Below are positions 19,336 to 31,225 of a DNA stretch of 64,000 bases, piece by piece. The first letter of the stretch is position 1; every line of letters begins with the position of its first letter. The position numbers were made by a program, and so were the translations under genes. This DNA is from Corynebacterium minutissimum (GTDB taxonomy: Bacteria > Actinomycetota > Actinomycetes > Mycobacteriales > Mycobacteriaceae), in NCBI RefSeq assembly GCF_000988205.1, contig NZ_LAYQ01000016.1:62001-126000 (forward strand). The letters run 5' to 3'. Below the pieces are notes generated by a model. The model ran no database searches. It worked only from the letters and a program-made list of their open reading frames with translations, and was not told the DNA's origin.

Positions 19336-20319
19336 ATGACCAACCCGTTTGCCGTTCTATGCGTCATTGGCTCGTGCATTTCCCTCCAGCTCGGAGCCAG
19401 CCTCGCCATCCAAATTTTCCCCACCGGCGGGCCCTGGGGCACCGCCTCGCTGCGTTTGCTTTTCGCCGCCGTGATTCTGCTCGCCATTGCGCGACCGCGC
19501 GTGCGCACATGGAGCCGCGAGAAATGGATCTCTGCCACCATTTTCGGCCTCACTCTGGGCCTGATGAACGGATTCTTCTATTCCGGCATCGAGCTCGTTG
19601 CGCTGGGGCCTGCCGTGACCATCGAGTTCCTCGGCCCGCTGCTGCTGGCGGCGTGCCTCTCCCGCTCGCTTCGCGACGCCACCTGCGTCGCCCTCGCCCT
19701 TCTCGGCATGGGTCTGATGGGCCTGGATTCCTTCAACGGAGACCCCCTCGACCTGCGAGGTGTGTTCTTCCTGCTGTGCGCCGGCGCGATGTGGGCTGCT
19801 TATATCTTGGCCAGCAAGAAGGCCGGGGCGCTCTTTAGCGGTGCAGACGGCTTGGCTATGGCTTTCCTCATCGGCGGCCTCGTGCTCCTGCCAGTGGGTG
19901 GGCGCGGGGCGGTGGCGTTGGCCAGCGACCCCACCCTATTGCTGTTTGCCCTGGGCACGGGCGTGCTGGCCTCGCTCATCCCCTACTCGTTGGAGTTCCT
20001 GGCGCTACGCAGGCTTGCCCCCAACGTCTTTTCCATCTTGATCGCTTTGGAGCCCGTTTTCGCCGCGCTCTTTGGCTGGATTCTGCTTTCACAGAATATT
20101 TCTCAGCTCAAGCTGGCAGCTATCGGGCTGGTGGTGGTGGCCTCGGTGCTGCAAACCATGGCGCCGGCGCGCGGGCGCGTGGTTTTCCGCAAGGTGGCAC
20201 TGCGCCCACGCCGCCTGAAGAAGCCCCGGCTACCGCGGTTTCACAAGCCACGCAATCGCAGCTCTGATCCAGCAGTGAGTCCAGTGCTCAGCACAAAGGA
20301 CGCCGAGGCAGCGAAGTAA
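19336..20319 (+). CDS. EamA/RhtA-type drug/metabolite exporter
   Basis: The protein has about ten membrane helices in two homologous EamA halves (about residues 5-135 and 145-280), e.g. IEFLGPLLLAA in the first half and ALEPVFAALFGWILL in the second. These match the RhtA homoserine/threonine exporter group. A basic, Pro-rich tail of about 45 residues follows the last helix, longer than usual. ATG 19336 is used; ATG 19327 adds three residues. Divergent LysR regulator upstream. Amino-acid export is an inference from the family. Confidence 0.8.
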   Translation: MTNPFAVLCVIGSCISLQLGASLAIQIFPTGGPWGTASLRLLFAAVILLAIARPRVRTWSREKWISATIFGLTLGLMNGFFYSGIELVALGPAVTIEFLGPLLLAACLSRSLRDATCVALALLGMGLMGLDSFNGDPLDLRGVFFLLCAGAMWAAYILASKKAGALFSGADGLAMAFLIGGLVLLPVGGRGAVALASDPTLLLFALGTGVLASLIPYSLEFLALRRLAPNVFSILIALEPVFAALFGWILLSQNISQLKLAAIGLVVVASVLQTMAPARGRVVFRKVALRPRRLKKPRLPRFHKPRNRSSDPAVSPVLSTKDAEAAK

Positions 20320-20381
20320 ACTCCGTCCCGAGGCAGGCTGAGCGGCGCAGCGCCCCAACGGGGGAAGCTGCGCCTGCAGGA

Positions 20382-21578
20382 CTAGCGAACGGCTAGCCCA
20401 ACCTTCTGGAAGGACTTCAGATCCGTGTAGCCGCACTTTGCCATGGCGCGCTTCAGCCCGCCAACCAGGTTGAGCTCACCCAGCGGCTCGTTAGACGGGC
20501 CGTGGAGCACAACCTCCAACGACGGCGCACCCGCTGAGGCATCCTCGGCGGTGCCAGAAGCTGCGTTGCCAGAAGCAGCGGCGTCAAAAGCATCGGCGCC
20601 AGAAGTGCCGGTGCCCAAGAGAGCATCGGCCACGCCAATCGGCTCGATGAGGCCGCGCGGGAAACGCGGGTGGCCGGCCGTGGACGGCCAGTACCAGCCC
20701 TTGCCGCCGGCCTCCGCCGCGCGGGCCAGCACTGGCCCTAGAACGACACCATCGGCGCCACAGGCAATGGCCTTGGCGATGTCTGCGGAGGTGAAGATGT
20801 CGCCGTCGGCAAGCACATGCACGTAGCGGCCCCCGGTCTCATCCAGGTAGTCGCGACGTGCGGCCGCAACATCCGCGATGGTCGTCGCCATGGGGATATC
20901 GATGCCGACGGTCTCCGGGTTGGTGTTCACTCCGGAGCCAACGATAATGCCCGCAGCACCCGCGCGCATCAGGTGCAGCGCCGTGGTGTAATCCGCCACT
21001 CCACCGGCAATCACCGGGGTATCCAGCGAGCCGATGAACTCCTTCAAGTTGAGCGGCTCGCCGCCAGTCTGCACGTGCTCGGCGGAAATCAAAGTGCCGT
21101 GGATGAACAGCAGCTCCGCACCCGCCTTAATAACCACGGGCGCCAGCTCGCGGGCGTGCTGCGGGGACACGCGCACGGCGACGGTCACGCCGGAATCGCG
21201 GACCTGTGCGATGCGCTCGGCCAGCAGCTCTTCATTCAGGGGTGCTGCGTGCAGCTCCTGCAGCGTCGACAGGTCGCCGAAGTTCTCCGTCACGCGGGCA
21301 ATCGCGCCCTCCAGATCCTCGTGACGGCCCCACAAGCCCTCTGCGTTGATGACGCCAAGGCCGCCCTGCTTGCCCATCTCGATAACGAACTCGGGAGTGG
21401 CCAGCGCATCGGTCGGCGCCGAGACGAATGGCACGTCAAAAGTGTAGGCATCGATGTGCCACGAGGTGTCCACATCCTTGGAGGAACGGGTGCGGCGAGT
21501 CGGCACCAGGGAGATCTGGTTCAGGTCATAGGTGCGGCGTGCCTCGCGGCCGACGCCGATTTCTACGTAATCGCGCAT
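20382..21578 (-). CDS. guaB3: GuaB3 family IMP dehydrogenase-related protein
   Basis: The 398-residue TIM-barrel protein belongs to the actinobacterial GuaB3 branch of the IMP dehydrogenase/GMP reductase superfamily, which lacks CBS domains. Signature stretches include VEIGVGREARRTYDL at the N-terminus, GAAGIIVGSG near residue 210 and LADGDIFTSADIAKAIACGAD. A Ser/Ala/Gly-rich insert of about 30 residues (TGTSGADAFDAAASGNAASG onward, about 318-348) interrupts the C-terminal third and looks like a species-specific loop. It lies nine bases after guaB2 in the same direction. Its enzymatic role has been debated, so the product name is kept general. Confidence 0.92.
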   Translation of the reverse strand: MRDYVEIGVGREARRTYDLNQISLVPTRRTRSSKDVDTSWHIDAYTFDVPFVSAPTDALATPEFVIEMGKQGGLGVINAEGLWGRHEDLEGAIARVTENFGDLSTLQELHAAPLNEELLAERIAQVRDSGVTVAVRVSPQHARELAPVVIKAGAELLFIHGTLISAEHVQTGGEPLNLKEFIGSLDTPVIAGGVADYTTALHLMRAGAAGIIVGSGVNTNPETVGIDIPMATTIADVAAARRDYLDETGGRYVHVLADGDIFTSADIAKAIACGADGVVLGPVLARAAEAGGKGWYWPSTAGHPRFPRGLIEPIGVADALLGTGTSGADAFDAAASGNAASGTAEDASAGAPSLEVVLHGPSNEPLGELNLVGGLKRAMAKCGYTDLKSFQKVGLAVR

Positions 21579-21587
21579 TGTTAGTCC

Positions 21588-23117
<1,530 letters not shown>

Positions 23118-23251
23118 CTAAACTGACCAGATAGTTTTATGCGGTAGCCCTCACTGTAGTGCGTGGACGCCCCGTAGTGGTAGCCGTGGGTGGACGAATC
23201 GGTGTCGAGAGAGAATTGCTATGCGCGCACGGAGTTAATAGGCTCGCAGAC

Positions 23252-23626
23252 GTGAACTTTTTCGCCAACATGCCCCGCGATCCTTTCGCGGACGATCCCA
23301 ACGACCCAGCTTCCTTCCTCGAGGAAGAGGACCACGTCGAGCCGCTGTCCGAAGAGGACCGTCTCGCCGTCATCCACGATCTGGCCATGGTCCAAGAGTT
23401 CGCGCGCGTTCTCAGCCCGCGCGGCATCGACGGCATTTTCTTTTTCTGCGAGGACTGCGAGGAAAACCACTTCTACGAGTGGGACATCATGGCCTCCAAC
23501 ATGCAGGCCACGCTGGCAGGCCAGCTCGCCCCTGTCCACGAGCCGGGCGCGGAGCCGGACCCCATGCGCTACGTCCCGTGGGATTATGCGGTGGGCTACC
23601 TCGACGGCATGGATTCGCGCTACTAA
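23252..23626 (+). CDS. DUF5319 family protein
   Basis: The small acidic protein of about 124 residues is conserved beside guaB2 in corynebacteria and mycobacteria. A Cys pair, FFCEDCEENHFYEWDIM near residue 70, could bind a metal. The start is GTG 23252, giving NFFANMPRDPFADDPNDPA; ATG 23270 is an alternative, and the frame is open to 23159 but without family-like sequence. It is divergent from guaB2 and convergent with rsdA across a shared terminator. Function unknown. Confidence 0.8.
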   Translation: MNFFANMPRDPFADDPNDPASFLEEEDHVEPLSEEDRLAVIHDLAMVQEFARVLSPRGIDGIFFFCEDCEENHFYEWDIMASNMQATLAGQLAPVHEPGAEPDPMRYVPWDYAVGYLDGMDSRY

Positions 23627-23671
23627 CGCGCGCGGTTGGCGCGGATTAAGTACCGCGCCTTATACAACGAA

Positions 23672-23712
23672 AGAACCTCTCCTCCCCGCTGTGGGAAGGA
23701 GAGGTTCTGTGC
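23672..23712. terminator. Bidirectional terminator between DUF5319 gene and rsdA
   Basis: AGAACCTCTCCT (23672-23683) pairs perfectly with AGGAGAGGTTCT (23697-23708), with A-rich sequence on one side and GCGTTTTATT on the other. It serves both convergent genes. Confidence 0.85.
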
Positions 23713-23715
23713 GTT

Positions 23716-24558
23716 TTATTGCTGGAACTGCGGCGGCGGGAGTTGGCCGTTATCCCCAGTACCATCCCCGTCGGAGTTACCGCCCTGCGGAGGCGTTGGC
23801 TGCTCGCCACCACCCGGCTGGCTCGGCTCCGGGTAAGTAGGCGCTGGAGGGTTCAGCGGGTTACCGGCCGACACCGTCTGGGTGACCACAACGGTGGACA
23901 CTGCAGTCTGGGTCTGCGTGACGGTTGCCGGCTCCTGCGGCGGCTGCTCCTCTTCCACCGGAACGGGCTTTTCCACGGTCTGCGTCTGCGTCACCGTGGC
24001 GCGGGGCTGCTGCCTCGTCGTACGCGGCGCTTCTGCCTCGCGTTCCCGCTTGGCCTGGTCCACCATCTTCCGGGCTTCTTCGAGCAACTGGCGGGTGCCG
24101 TCCATGTCTCCCTGCGCGGAACGCTTTTCCATTTCGTCGAGCGTTCCAGCGAGCTCCACTACGGACACATCCTCATTGTTCGTGCCGAAGAGCGACTGAT
24201 TCACGCCATAAAGCGGCGATCCCGGGCCGGCGTTGACGACCACCGCTCCGCTACCCGCGATCAGCAGCGTAGCTGCGGCCGCGCCGATGAGGCCGTGGAT
24301 GAATGGCTTGCCCCGACGACGGCGACGTGCCGCATCCAGGGAAATAACCTCCGGCTCTTCGTCCGCGCCTTCAATGAGCGGGGCCGGGGGCATCTGCTTT
24401 TCGACGTCCCCGCGCAACTCCAGCAGGAGCCCTGCCAGCTCATCACCGCCATCGGAGGGATCCGTTCCTTCGGAGAGAGTGGTGAGGAATGCATCATCAT
24501 CAACCAAAGGCTGCAGCTGCTCAGCGACGCCCTGCTGAGGCTGGTCCTTCTTTGCCAC
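23716..24558 (-). CDS. rsdA: Anti-sigma-D factor RsdA
   Basis: The 280-residue single-pass membrane protein binds and inhibits SigD. The cytoplasmic N-terminus (residues 1-85) carries the sigma-binding LVDDDAFLTTLSEG and ELAGLLLELRGDVEK segments and a basic RRRRRGK stop. One membrane helix lies near 90-108. The outer part holds an acidic helical stretch (LDEMEKRSAQGDMDGTRQLL) and a low-complexity tail with repeated VTQTQT motifs and Pro-rich ends. It follows sigD by 92 bases on the same strand. Its position between sigD and guaB2 is the conserved corynebacterial and mycobacterial arrangement. Confidence 0.88.
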   Translation of the reverse strand: MAKKDQPQQGVAEQLQPLVDDDAFLTTLSEGTDPSDGGDELAGLLLELRGDVEKQMPPAPLIEGADEEPEVISLDAARRRRRGKPFIHGLIGAAAATLLIAGSGAVVVNAGPGSPLYGVNQSLFGTNNEDVSVVELAGTLDEMEKRSAQGDMDGTRQLLEEARKMVDQAKREREAEAPRTTRQQPRATVTQTQTVEKPVPVEEEQPPQEPATVTQTQTAVSTVVVTQTVSAGNPLNPPAPTYPEPSQPGGGEQPTPPQGGNSDGDGTGDNGQLPPPQFQQ

Positions 24559-24650
24559 GATGTCCTCCCTTCCTTGATAGAGAAATTCTTAACTTGTCGG
24601 TGCCAAGTGCCGATGGCTCACTGCTAGCTTGTGCTAGCCCCACTGCTGGT

Positions 24651-25268
24651 TCATTGTGTCTCGTGCGAGTCGAGGGATTTGCGCAATTGCGCCAGTGCAC
24701 GATGCTGTGCCACGCGGACTGCGCCAGGGGTGGACTCCACAATTTCTGCGGTCTCCTCTGCCGACAGCCCCACAAACACACGCAAAATGATAATGTCCCG
24801 GGCCTTGTCACTTAACGTATCGAGCATGGCCCGCACTCTGTTACTACCGTCCACGACCAGAGCGGATTCTTCGGGGGTAGCGTCCTCAGCGGCGTCTTCC
24901 GGGACGTCGTCCGTGGGGTGGGTGTGATCGCGGCTGAGGGCGCGGTGGGCGTCGGTCACCTTGTGGGCAGCGATGCCATACACGTAGGCCATAAACGGGC
25001 GACCCTTGTCCTTGTACGTGCCAATCGACGTCGCCACCGCCAAGCAGATTTCCTGCGCCACATCCTCTGCCGTCGGTTGGCGGTGGCCGCCGATGCGGGC
25101 GCGGCAATAGCGCAGGACCTGCGGGTGAATAATGCGCATGATGCGCTGTAGGGCGCGGCGGCTACCGTCGACAGCGAGCGGAACGAGGTCCGCTAGTTCC
25201 TTATCGCTGTCGCGCTTCGACGCCGCTGAGGAGCCGCTCGCGTCTGTAGCTTGAGTAGCCACTGCCAT
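24651..25268 (-). CDS. sigD: ECF sigma factor SigD
   Basis: The 205-residue extracytoplasmic-function sigma factor has region 2 at about 45-110 (AEDVAQEICLAVATSIGTY and RPFMAYVYGIAAHKVTD, the -10 recognition helix) and region 4 at about 145-200 (LSDKARDIIILRVFVGLSAEETAEI, VRVAQHRALAQLR). In corynebacteria SigD directs mycomembrane and cell-wall genes. It is followed by its anti-sigma factor RsdA. A candidate promoter with 18-bp spacing lies about 30 bases upstream of the start. Confidence 0.93.
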   Translation of the reverse strand: MAVATQATDASGSSAASKRDSDKELADLVPLAVDGSRRALQRIMRIIHPQVLRYCRARIGGHRQPTAEDVAQEICLAVATSIGTYKDKGRPFMAYVYGIAAHKVTDAHRALSRDHTHPTDDVPEDAAEDATPEESALVVDGSNRVRAMLDTLSDKARDIIILRVFVGLSAEETAEIVESTPGAVRVAQHRALAQLRKSLDSHETQ

Positions 25269-25295
25269 CCTTGCTTGTTCTGCTTGGTGTATTAG

Positions 25296-25325
25296 TTCAT
25301 ATTCTGCACGAACATCATGTCACAA
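25296..25325 (-). promoter_or_regulatory. Candidate sigD promoter
   Basis: On the minus strand TTGTGA is followed after 18 bases by TATGAA, a near-consensus housekeeping pair ahead of sigD. Read by eye only. Confidence 0.35.
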
Positions 25326-25618
25326 CCTTTGGTTGAAACCCGAAACGACGGGCCTATTCCCCGCCCTTCGACGGCTATGAGAAAAGTTCATACACCGTTC
25401 ATCTTAGATGTAGGTGCAGGTCATCAAGGGTAAAAGTGAGAGTTTTCGGCTTGCTACACCTACATGTCAGCATTGCGTAACGCGCCGTTTACCCAAGGGG
25501 GACACACTTCTATCTCGTCTCACCTCGCCCCGGTGCTCAGGGCGCCACCCCGTGCAAAGGCTTGCCCACAGCACGATGCGCACCCGGGCGCTCTATCTTT
25601 GATTAAGGAGAATCGAAC
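25326..25618. other. Intergenic region between sigD and whiB
   Basis: This roughly 290-base region between divergent regulators has no gene I can support. Apart from AAGGAG (25605-25610), the ribosome site for the whiB GTG start, I see no clear operator. WhiB-family genes often have long leaders. Confidence 0.5.
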
Positions 25619-25918
25619 GTGTCTCAGTCCTTCCTGCTCCCCGGGCCGAATGCGGACTTTTGGGATTGGCAGCTCCACGGGGCATGCCGTGGAGAAAACT
25701 CTGACGTGTTCTACCACCCGGACGGCGAGCGCGGGCGCGCCCGCGCTCAGCGCGAAAGCCGCGCCAAGGCGATCTGCCACACCTGCCCAGTCATCGAAAT
25801 GTGCCGCGAACATGCCTTGGCCTCCGGCGAGCCCTACGGCGTGTGGGGTGGCATGAGTGAATCTGAGCGCGTCGTAGCTCTGCGCTCGCGCGACGCTCAC
25901 GCCACCGTCAGCGCCTAA
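25619..25918 (+). CDS. whcB: WhiB-family iron-sulfur transcriptional regulator
   Basis: The 99-residue WhiB-like protein has the four Fe-S cysteines: one in LHGACRGENSD, the pair in ICHTCPVIEMC, with the last three in the C-x2-C-x5-C arrangement. The G(V/I)WGG turn follows as YGVWGGMSESER. The start is GTG 25619 with AAGGAG nine bases upstream. Its position next to sigD corresponds to whcB of C. glutamicum and whiB3 of mycobacteria, which act in redox and stress regulation. The symbol is assigned by position. Confidence 0.85.
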   Translation: MSQSFLLPGPNADFWDWQLHGACRGENSDVFYHPDGERGRARAQRESRAKAICHTCPVIEMCREHALASGEPYGVWGGMSESERVVALRSRDAHATVSA

Positions 25919-26080
25919 GCCCCTCGCTTCACGCTTCGTAGCCGTAACGGGGCCAGACGCGTGGTTTCTTTAGGTAGCATCATTTCCCGCTCGTACCGAC
26001 AGTCTTCGCGTCGAGGCAACCCCCGGATTCCGTGCCCACATCCCAGGGGATAGCACGGCTAGCTCCGTAGAACAGTTGCT

Positions 26081-26100
26081 CACCGGTGAGTCACCGGTGA
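26081..26100. repeat. Tandem palindromes CACCGGTGA
   Basis: Two copies of the palindrome TCACCGGTGA lie back to back, in the convergent gap between whiB and groEL. Purpose unknown; they sit just ahead of the groEL terminator. Confidence 0.6.
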
Positions 26101-26109
26101 ATGCAGGAC

Positions 26110-26162
26110 AAAGGCCCGCAGCCCCTTCCCCACGTACGGGGCTTGGGCGACGGGCCTTTTCT
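26110..26162 (-). terminator. groEL terminator
   Basis: AAAGGCCCG (26110-26118) pairs with CGGGCCTTTT (26151-26160), with an inner GCCCC/GGGGC stem. On the minus strand the stem follows groEL. The A/T tracts on both sides allow use from either direction. Confidence 0.8.
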
Positions 26163-26207
26163 TGTAGCTCTTTGCTATTCCCGGAGAAACGTTGTTTCCC
26201 CGCGCTT

Positions 26208-27836
<1,629 letters not shown>

Positions 27837-27843
27837 CTACTTT

Positions 27844-28137
27844 TTACTTCTCGATGACAGCGAGCAGGTCGCGAGCGGACAGCAGGAGGTACTCCTGGCC
27901 GTCGTACTTCAGCTCGGTGCCGCCGTACTTGGAGAAGATGACGGTGTCACCCTCGTTAACGCCAACCGGGACAACCTCGCCCTTATCGTTGGTGCGGCCC
28001 GGGCCAACGGCTACGACGGTGGCCTCCTGCGGCTTCTCCTTGGCGGAGTCCGGGATAACCAGGCCGGACGCGGTGGTGGTCTCAGCTTCAACGATCTGGA
28101 CGAGGACCTTGTCCTCCAGCGGCTTGATGTTTGCCAT
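27844..28137 (-). CDS. groES: 10-kDa co-chaperonin GroES
   Basis: The 97-residue cap of the GroEL chamber starts [16 protein letters not shown] after MAN. The mobile loop is [13 protein letters not shown], and it ends [14 protein letters not shown]. The start is ATG 28137 with GGAGGAAATC in front; the frame is open to 28233 but that part is leader. It is the first gene of groESL, and the leader carries a perfect palindrome and a CIRCE operator. Confidence 0.97.
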   Translation of the reverse strand: MANIKPLEDKVLVQIVEAETTTASGLVIPDSAKEKPQEATVVAVGPGRTNDKGEVVPVGVNEGDTVIFSKYGGTELKYDGQEYLLLSARDLLAVIEK

Positions 28138-28164
28138 GATGATTTCCTCCAAAGTGTTCTTAAT

Positions 28165-28184
28165 GCGCGTCCACGTGGACGCGC
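28165..28184. repeat. 20-bp perfect palindrome in the groES leader
   Basis: GCGCGTCCACGTGGACGCGC is fully self-complementary and lies about 30 bases before the groES start, between CIRCE and the ribosome site. It would form a very stable hairpin in the mRNA or bind a dimeric regulator. Confidence 0.7.
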
Positions 28185-28254
28185 GTGTGCCGGTTGTGGG
28201 TAGCCCAGCACAGCCGTCGTCGCGGGTGAACAACTGTGGGTCAAAACAACCTGC

Positions 28255-28281
28255 CTAGCACTCTACCCTCGCGACTGCTAG
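28255..28281 (-). promoter_or_regulatory. CIRCE operator (HrcA site) of groESL
   Basis: CTAGCACTC-N9-GACTGCTAG matches the CIRCE consensus (TTAGCACTC-N9-GAGTGCTAA) at 15 of 18 positions with correct spacing. It predicts repression by HrcA and heat-shock release. Confidence 0.85.
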
Positions 28282-28498
28282 CCCTCAACAGCCCGGGCCG
28301 CCAACCCGTTCGCCCTCCGCGAACGCCGCCCTCGCGCGCGCGAGAGTTGTCATGTTTTCCGCCGCAACCTCGGCCAATAGAACCGGAGAGAGACCCGAAA
28401 ACCTCCAAAGACGCTCGGGCTCGAGACGAGCCGTCGCGTCCTTGGGTTCCTGAGGGCTGCGCTAACGCTCCCTCGGCCTGTCTATGGGAGTTAGGGAT
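28282..28498. other. Upstream region of groESL
   Basis: GC-rich, with CGCGCGCGAGAG-type runs. No gene is supported. I found no clear HAIR (HspR) element. Confidence 0.4.
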
Positions 28499-28926
28499 TT
28501 AAACCTGCTTATCGGAGTTGATGACGGCCGCGCGCCACAGGTTGTATTCCTCCGGGTTGTCCTCGCGGTAGTTCTTCACCGCGCGGATACCGTGCTCAAC
28601 GGCCTCGACGACCTCGTCGATGTTCTTGTCGTCGCCGTCGGCAGTGACGAAGATGACCGGGCCGCAGATGGAGCGGATCGGGTCCTGCAGGAAAGCGGAG
28701 TTGCCGGTAGCGGCGGCGTTGCGGGCCAGGGAGGCCACCGGGTTCGGGTCGCGTCGTCAGCCTTCGCGTTCGGGTTGAACAGCGCCGCGTAAGTCTGGCC
28801 ATCATCCTGGAAGGCCACGGAAACGCGATCCTCGGTGGTACCACCGAGGAATTGATTTGCCTGTTCGAGCTCAAACTCGATGATGCGGCGGGACAGATCA
28901 GGGTTAACGAGGAATCCAGTGGTCAT
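28499..28926 (-). CDS. Conserved actinobacterial hypothetical protein, one frameshift
   Basis: Two adjacent frames together encode one protein of about 142 residues. The N-terminal frame (TTGFLVNPDLSRRIIEFELE ... FNPNAKADDAT) switches near 28745-28750, where the CCC run is one C short, to ASLARNAAATGNSAFLQDP ... AVKNYREDNPEEYNLWRAAV. ATG 28926 has AGGAG upstream. The gene sits between groES and tsaD, where corynebacteria have a hypothetical gene. I see no membrane segment or known motif. The break looks like a homopolymer sequencing error. Confidence 0.75.
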
Positions 28927-29004
28927 AGCGGTGTGAGCTCCTTGTGTGTGAGCCGGACGATTATCGGTCATCACACTACCGGCACCCTGGAGGTTGCGCA
29001 TCCG

Positions 29005-30057
29005 CTAGCGCGCAGCGGCCACGAGCGGAACCTCCACCTCAAGCTGCGTATCGGTCCCACACGCCAGGCCGGAAGGTTCAGCGCCCTCGTGGATGAGCTG
29101 GGCAGCCACCGCGGCGATCATCACGCCATTGTCGGTGCACAGCTTGAAACGCGGCACGCGCAGCTCGATTCCTGCGGATTCGCAGCGCTTCGCCGCCAAG
29201 GCGCGCAGACGCGAATTCGCCGCCACGCCGCCGCCAAGCAGCAGTACCTTGGCGCCTGTGTCCTGGCAGGCGCGCACGGCCTTGGCGGTAAGCACATCGG
29301 CCACCGCCTCCTGGAAGGAAGCGCACAGGTCCTCAACCTGGACCGTGGTGCCCTCGCGCTCGGCCTTTTCCACGTGGCGTGCTACCGCCGTCTTGAGTCC
29401 CGAGAAGGAGAAATTGTGGCGGTTGGGCCCGCGCAGGTCCTCAGCCTTGGACAAACCTCGCGGCAGGTCGATGGTGGGCTTTCCTTGGGCGGCCAGCTTA
29501 TCGATGACCGGCCCTCCCGGATACCCCAACCCCAGGAGGCGGGAGACTTTGTCGTAGGCTTCGCCGGCGGCGTCGTCAAGCGTGGTGCCCAGTTCCTTCA
29601 TGGGTTTGCCCACGGCCTCGACCTCAAGCAGCTGGGTGTGACCGCCAGAGACGAGCAGGGCCACCGAGTGCGGCAGCTCCTCGCCCTCCAGGTTGGCCAC
29701 CGCGACGTGCCCGCCGAGGTGGTTGACGCCGTAGAAGGGCACGCCCCACGCGGAGGCGAAGGCTTTGGCTGCCGACGCCCCGACGAGGAGTGCGCCGGCG
29801 AGGCCCGGCCCCACGGTGGCGGCCACCGCATCGGGCTTCTCGATGCCCGCCTCCTCCAACGCCGCCTTCATCACCTGCGGCATGGCTTCGAGGTGGGCGC
29901 GGGAGGCGATCTCCGGAACCACGCCGCCGAAGCGGGCGTGCTGCTCCATGGAGGAGGCGACGACGTCGGCTCGGATCTCCATGTGTCCATTCTCAGACAG
30001 CTCGATGATGCCCACGCCGGTTTCGTCGCAGGAGGACTCGATGCCGAGGATTAACAT
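29005..30057 (-). CDS. tsaD: tRNA t6A synthase subunit TsaD
   Basis: The 350-residue Kae1/TsaD enzyme transfers threonylcarbamoyl to A37 of ANN-decoding tRNAs. The N-terminus [18 protein letters not shown] is diagnostic. Metal-binding histidines are in [12 protein letters not shown] near residue 115, and nucleotide-binding stretches include [10 protein letters not shown] and [14 protein letters not shown]. It works with TsaB, TsaE and TsaC. It overlaps rimI by seven bases, in the operon tsaE / transporter / small protein / tsaB / rimI / tsaD. Confidence 0.96.
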   Translation of the reverse strand: MLILGIESSCDETGVGIIELSENGHMEIRADVVASSMEQHARFGGVVPEIASRAHLEAMPQVMKAALEEAGIEKPDAVAATVGPGLAGALLVGASAAKAFASAWGVPFYGVNHLGGHVAVANLEGEELPHSVALLVSGGHTQLLEVEAVGKPMKELGTTLDDAAGEAYDKVSRLLGLGYPGGPVIDKLAAQGKPTIDLPRGLSKAEDLRGPNRHNFSFSGLKTAVARHVEKAEREGTTVQVEDLCASFQEAVADVLTAKAVRACQDTGAKVLLLGGGVAANSRLRALAAKRCESAGIELRVPRFKLCTDNGVMIAAVAAQLIHEGAEPSGLACGTDTQLEVEVPLVAAAR

Positions 30058-30536
30058 CTCTCACTCTTTCGTGGTCGGTACATGGTGTGGGCGTCCGCGC
30101 CGGAGGGCTGATAGTAGTTGCGGCGCAGGCCGTTGATGACAAAATCATAGGCCTCGTAGAGGCGGATGGCCGGATCGTTGCCCACGCGCACTTCGAGGAA
30201 GATGGGCGCGTCGTGGGAATCTGCAAGCTCGACGATGGCGTCCATCATCAGCCGCGCGATGCCCTGCCGTTGGGCGGCAGGGTCGACACCGATGGTGTGG
30301 ATTTCGTACTCCGGCCAGGCAGCGGGCCCCATCCGTCCCACGCCGGCGTAACCGAGAACTTCCGCGCGGTTGTCGTTGTGGTCGTCGCTTGCGTCAACCG
30401 CCCAGTAGGTGGTGTGGCCCGCCGCGATTTCCTGCTCGAAGGCATGCGCCGGCCATGGGTGTTCGCCGGGGAAGAGTACCTTTTCCAGCTCGGCGCAGCG
30501 CGGCGCGTCCGCGGGGGTCAGTGGGCGCAGCCTCAT
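30051..30536 (-). CDS. rimI: GNAT acetyltransferase, RimI-type
   Basis: The 161-residue GNAT enzyme has the acetyl-CoA loop [17 protein letters not shown] (R/Q-x-x-G-x-A/G motif A) near residue 90, then [20 protein letters not shown], the motif B of ribosomal-protein-alanine acetyltransferases. Gene order tsaB-rimI-tsaD is the common one and supports the RimI name over other GNATs. Start and stop overlap both neighbours by a few bases. Confidence 0.87.
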   Translation of the reverse strand: MRLRPLTPADAPRCAELEKVLFPGEHPWPAHAFEQEIAAGHTTYWAVDASDDHNDNRAEVLGYAGVGRMGPAAWPEYEIHTIGVDPAAQRQGIARLMMDAIVELADSHDAPIFLEVRVGNDPAIRLYEAYDFVINGLRRNYYQPSGADAHTMYRPRKSERC

Positions 30537-31225
30537 GATTCGGGAGTGTCCTCGATGCCGCCGACGAGCGCGGCCGAGCGCGGCTTGGCCTGTGGCTCCA
30601 CGGCATCGGGACGGCGAAGGTAGAGCGGGACGAGTGGCGCGGGTTCAGCGGACAGATCAGCGCAGGCCACCAAACCCGCGGCGCGCGGTGTGGCCCACTC
30701 GCGGGGAAGGTCAGCGATACCTTCCGGCAAACGCGGGGCGATGGACTCTGGGAACACTAGGCGCGCGGTCTCCGGACTCGAAAGTCCGGCAGCGCTCAGA
30801 TCGAGGGATTCCGGCTTCGATACGTTCGGGCCACTCCGGCGCTCCCCTTCGTCATAGGTGGCCCAGTAGACCTCTTTGCGGCGGGCATCGATGGCCACCA
30901 GCCACGCCCCCGCGCGCCCATGCGCGATGGCATCCAAGGTGCACACGCCGTGTACCGGCACGTGGAGGGCCACGCCCAACGCGGAGGCGGTGGCCATGCC
31001 CACGCGCAGGCCGGTAAACGGTCCGGGCCCCGTGCCCACGACGATGGCGGAGAGATCTGGGTAGGTCAGGGAGGCGTCGGCAAGCAGCTCCTCGATGGTA
31101 GGAATGAGCTGCTCGTTGTGGGCGCGCGTACCGCTGATGACGCGGTCGATGCTCTCCCCGGTGTCGGTGTCAACGATGCCCGTGACCAGATCCGTGGTGG
31201 CGGTATCGAGTGCGAGGACCTTCAT
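30533..31225 (-). CDS. tsaB: t6A biosynthesis protein TsaB
   Basis: The 230-residue TsaD paralogue forms the heterodimer core of the t6A complex. It starts MKVLALDTATTDLVTGIV and has the family block VVGTGPGPFTGLRVGMATA near residue 65 plus ARRKEVYWATYD near residue 113. Metal-binding histidines of TsaD are absent, as expected. It overlaps rimI by four bases and abuts the preceding small membrane protein gene. Confidence 0.93.
   Translation of the reverse strand: MKVLALDTATTDLVTGIVDTDTGESIDRVISGTRAHNEQLIPTIEELLADASLTYPDLSAIVVGTGPGPFTGLRVGMATASALGVALHVPVHGVCTLDAIAHGRAGAWLVAIDARRKEVYWATYDEGERRSGPNVSKPESLDLSAAGLSSPETARLVFPESIAPRLPEGIADLPREWATPRAAGLVACADLSAEPAPLVPLYLRRPDAVEPQAKPRSAALVGGIEDTPES

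Noticed and set aside
25940..26080. Riboswitch or small RNA downstream of whiB
   Set aside because: GC-rich stems can be drawn, but no recognisable aptamer core and no gene follows on the plus strand.
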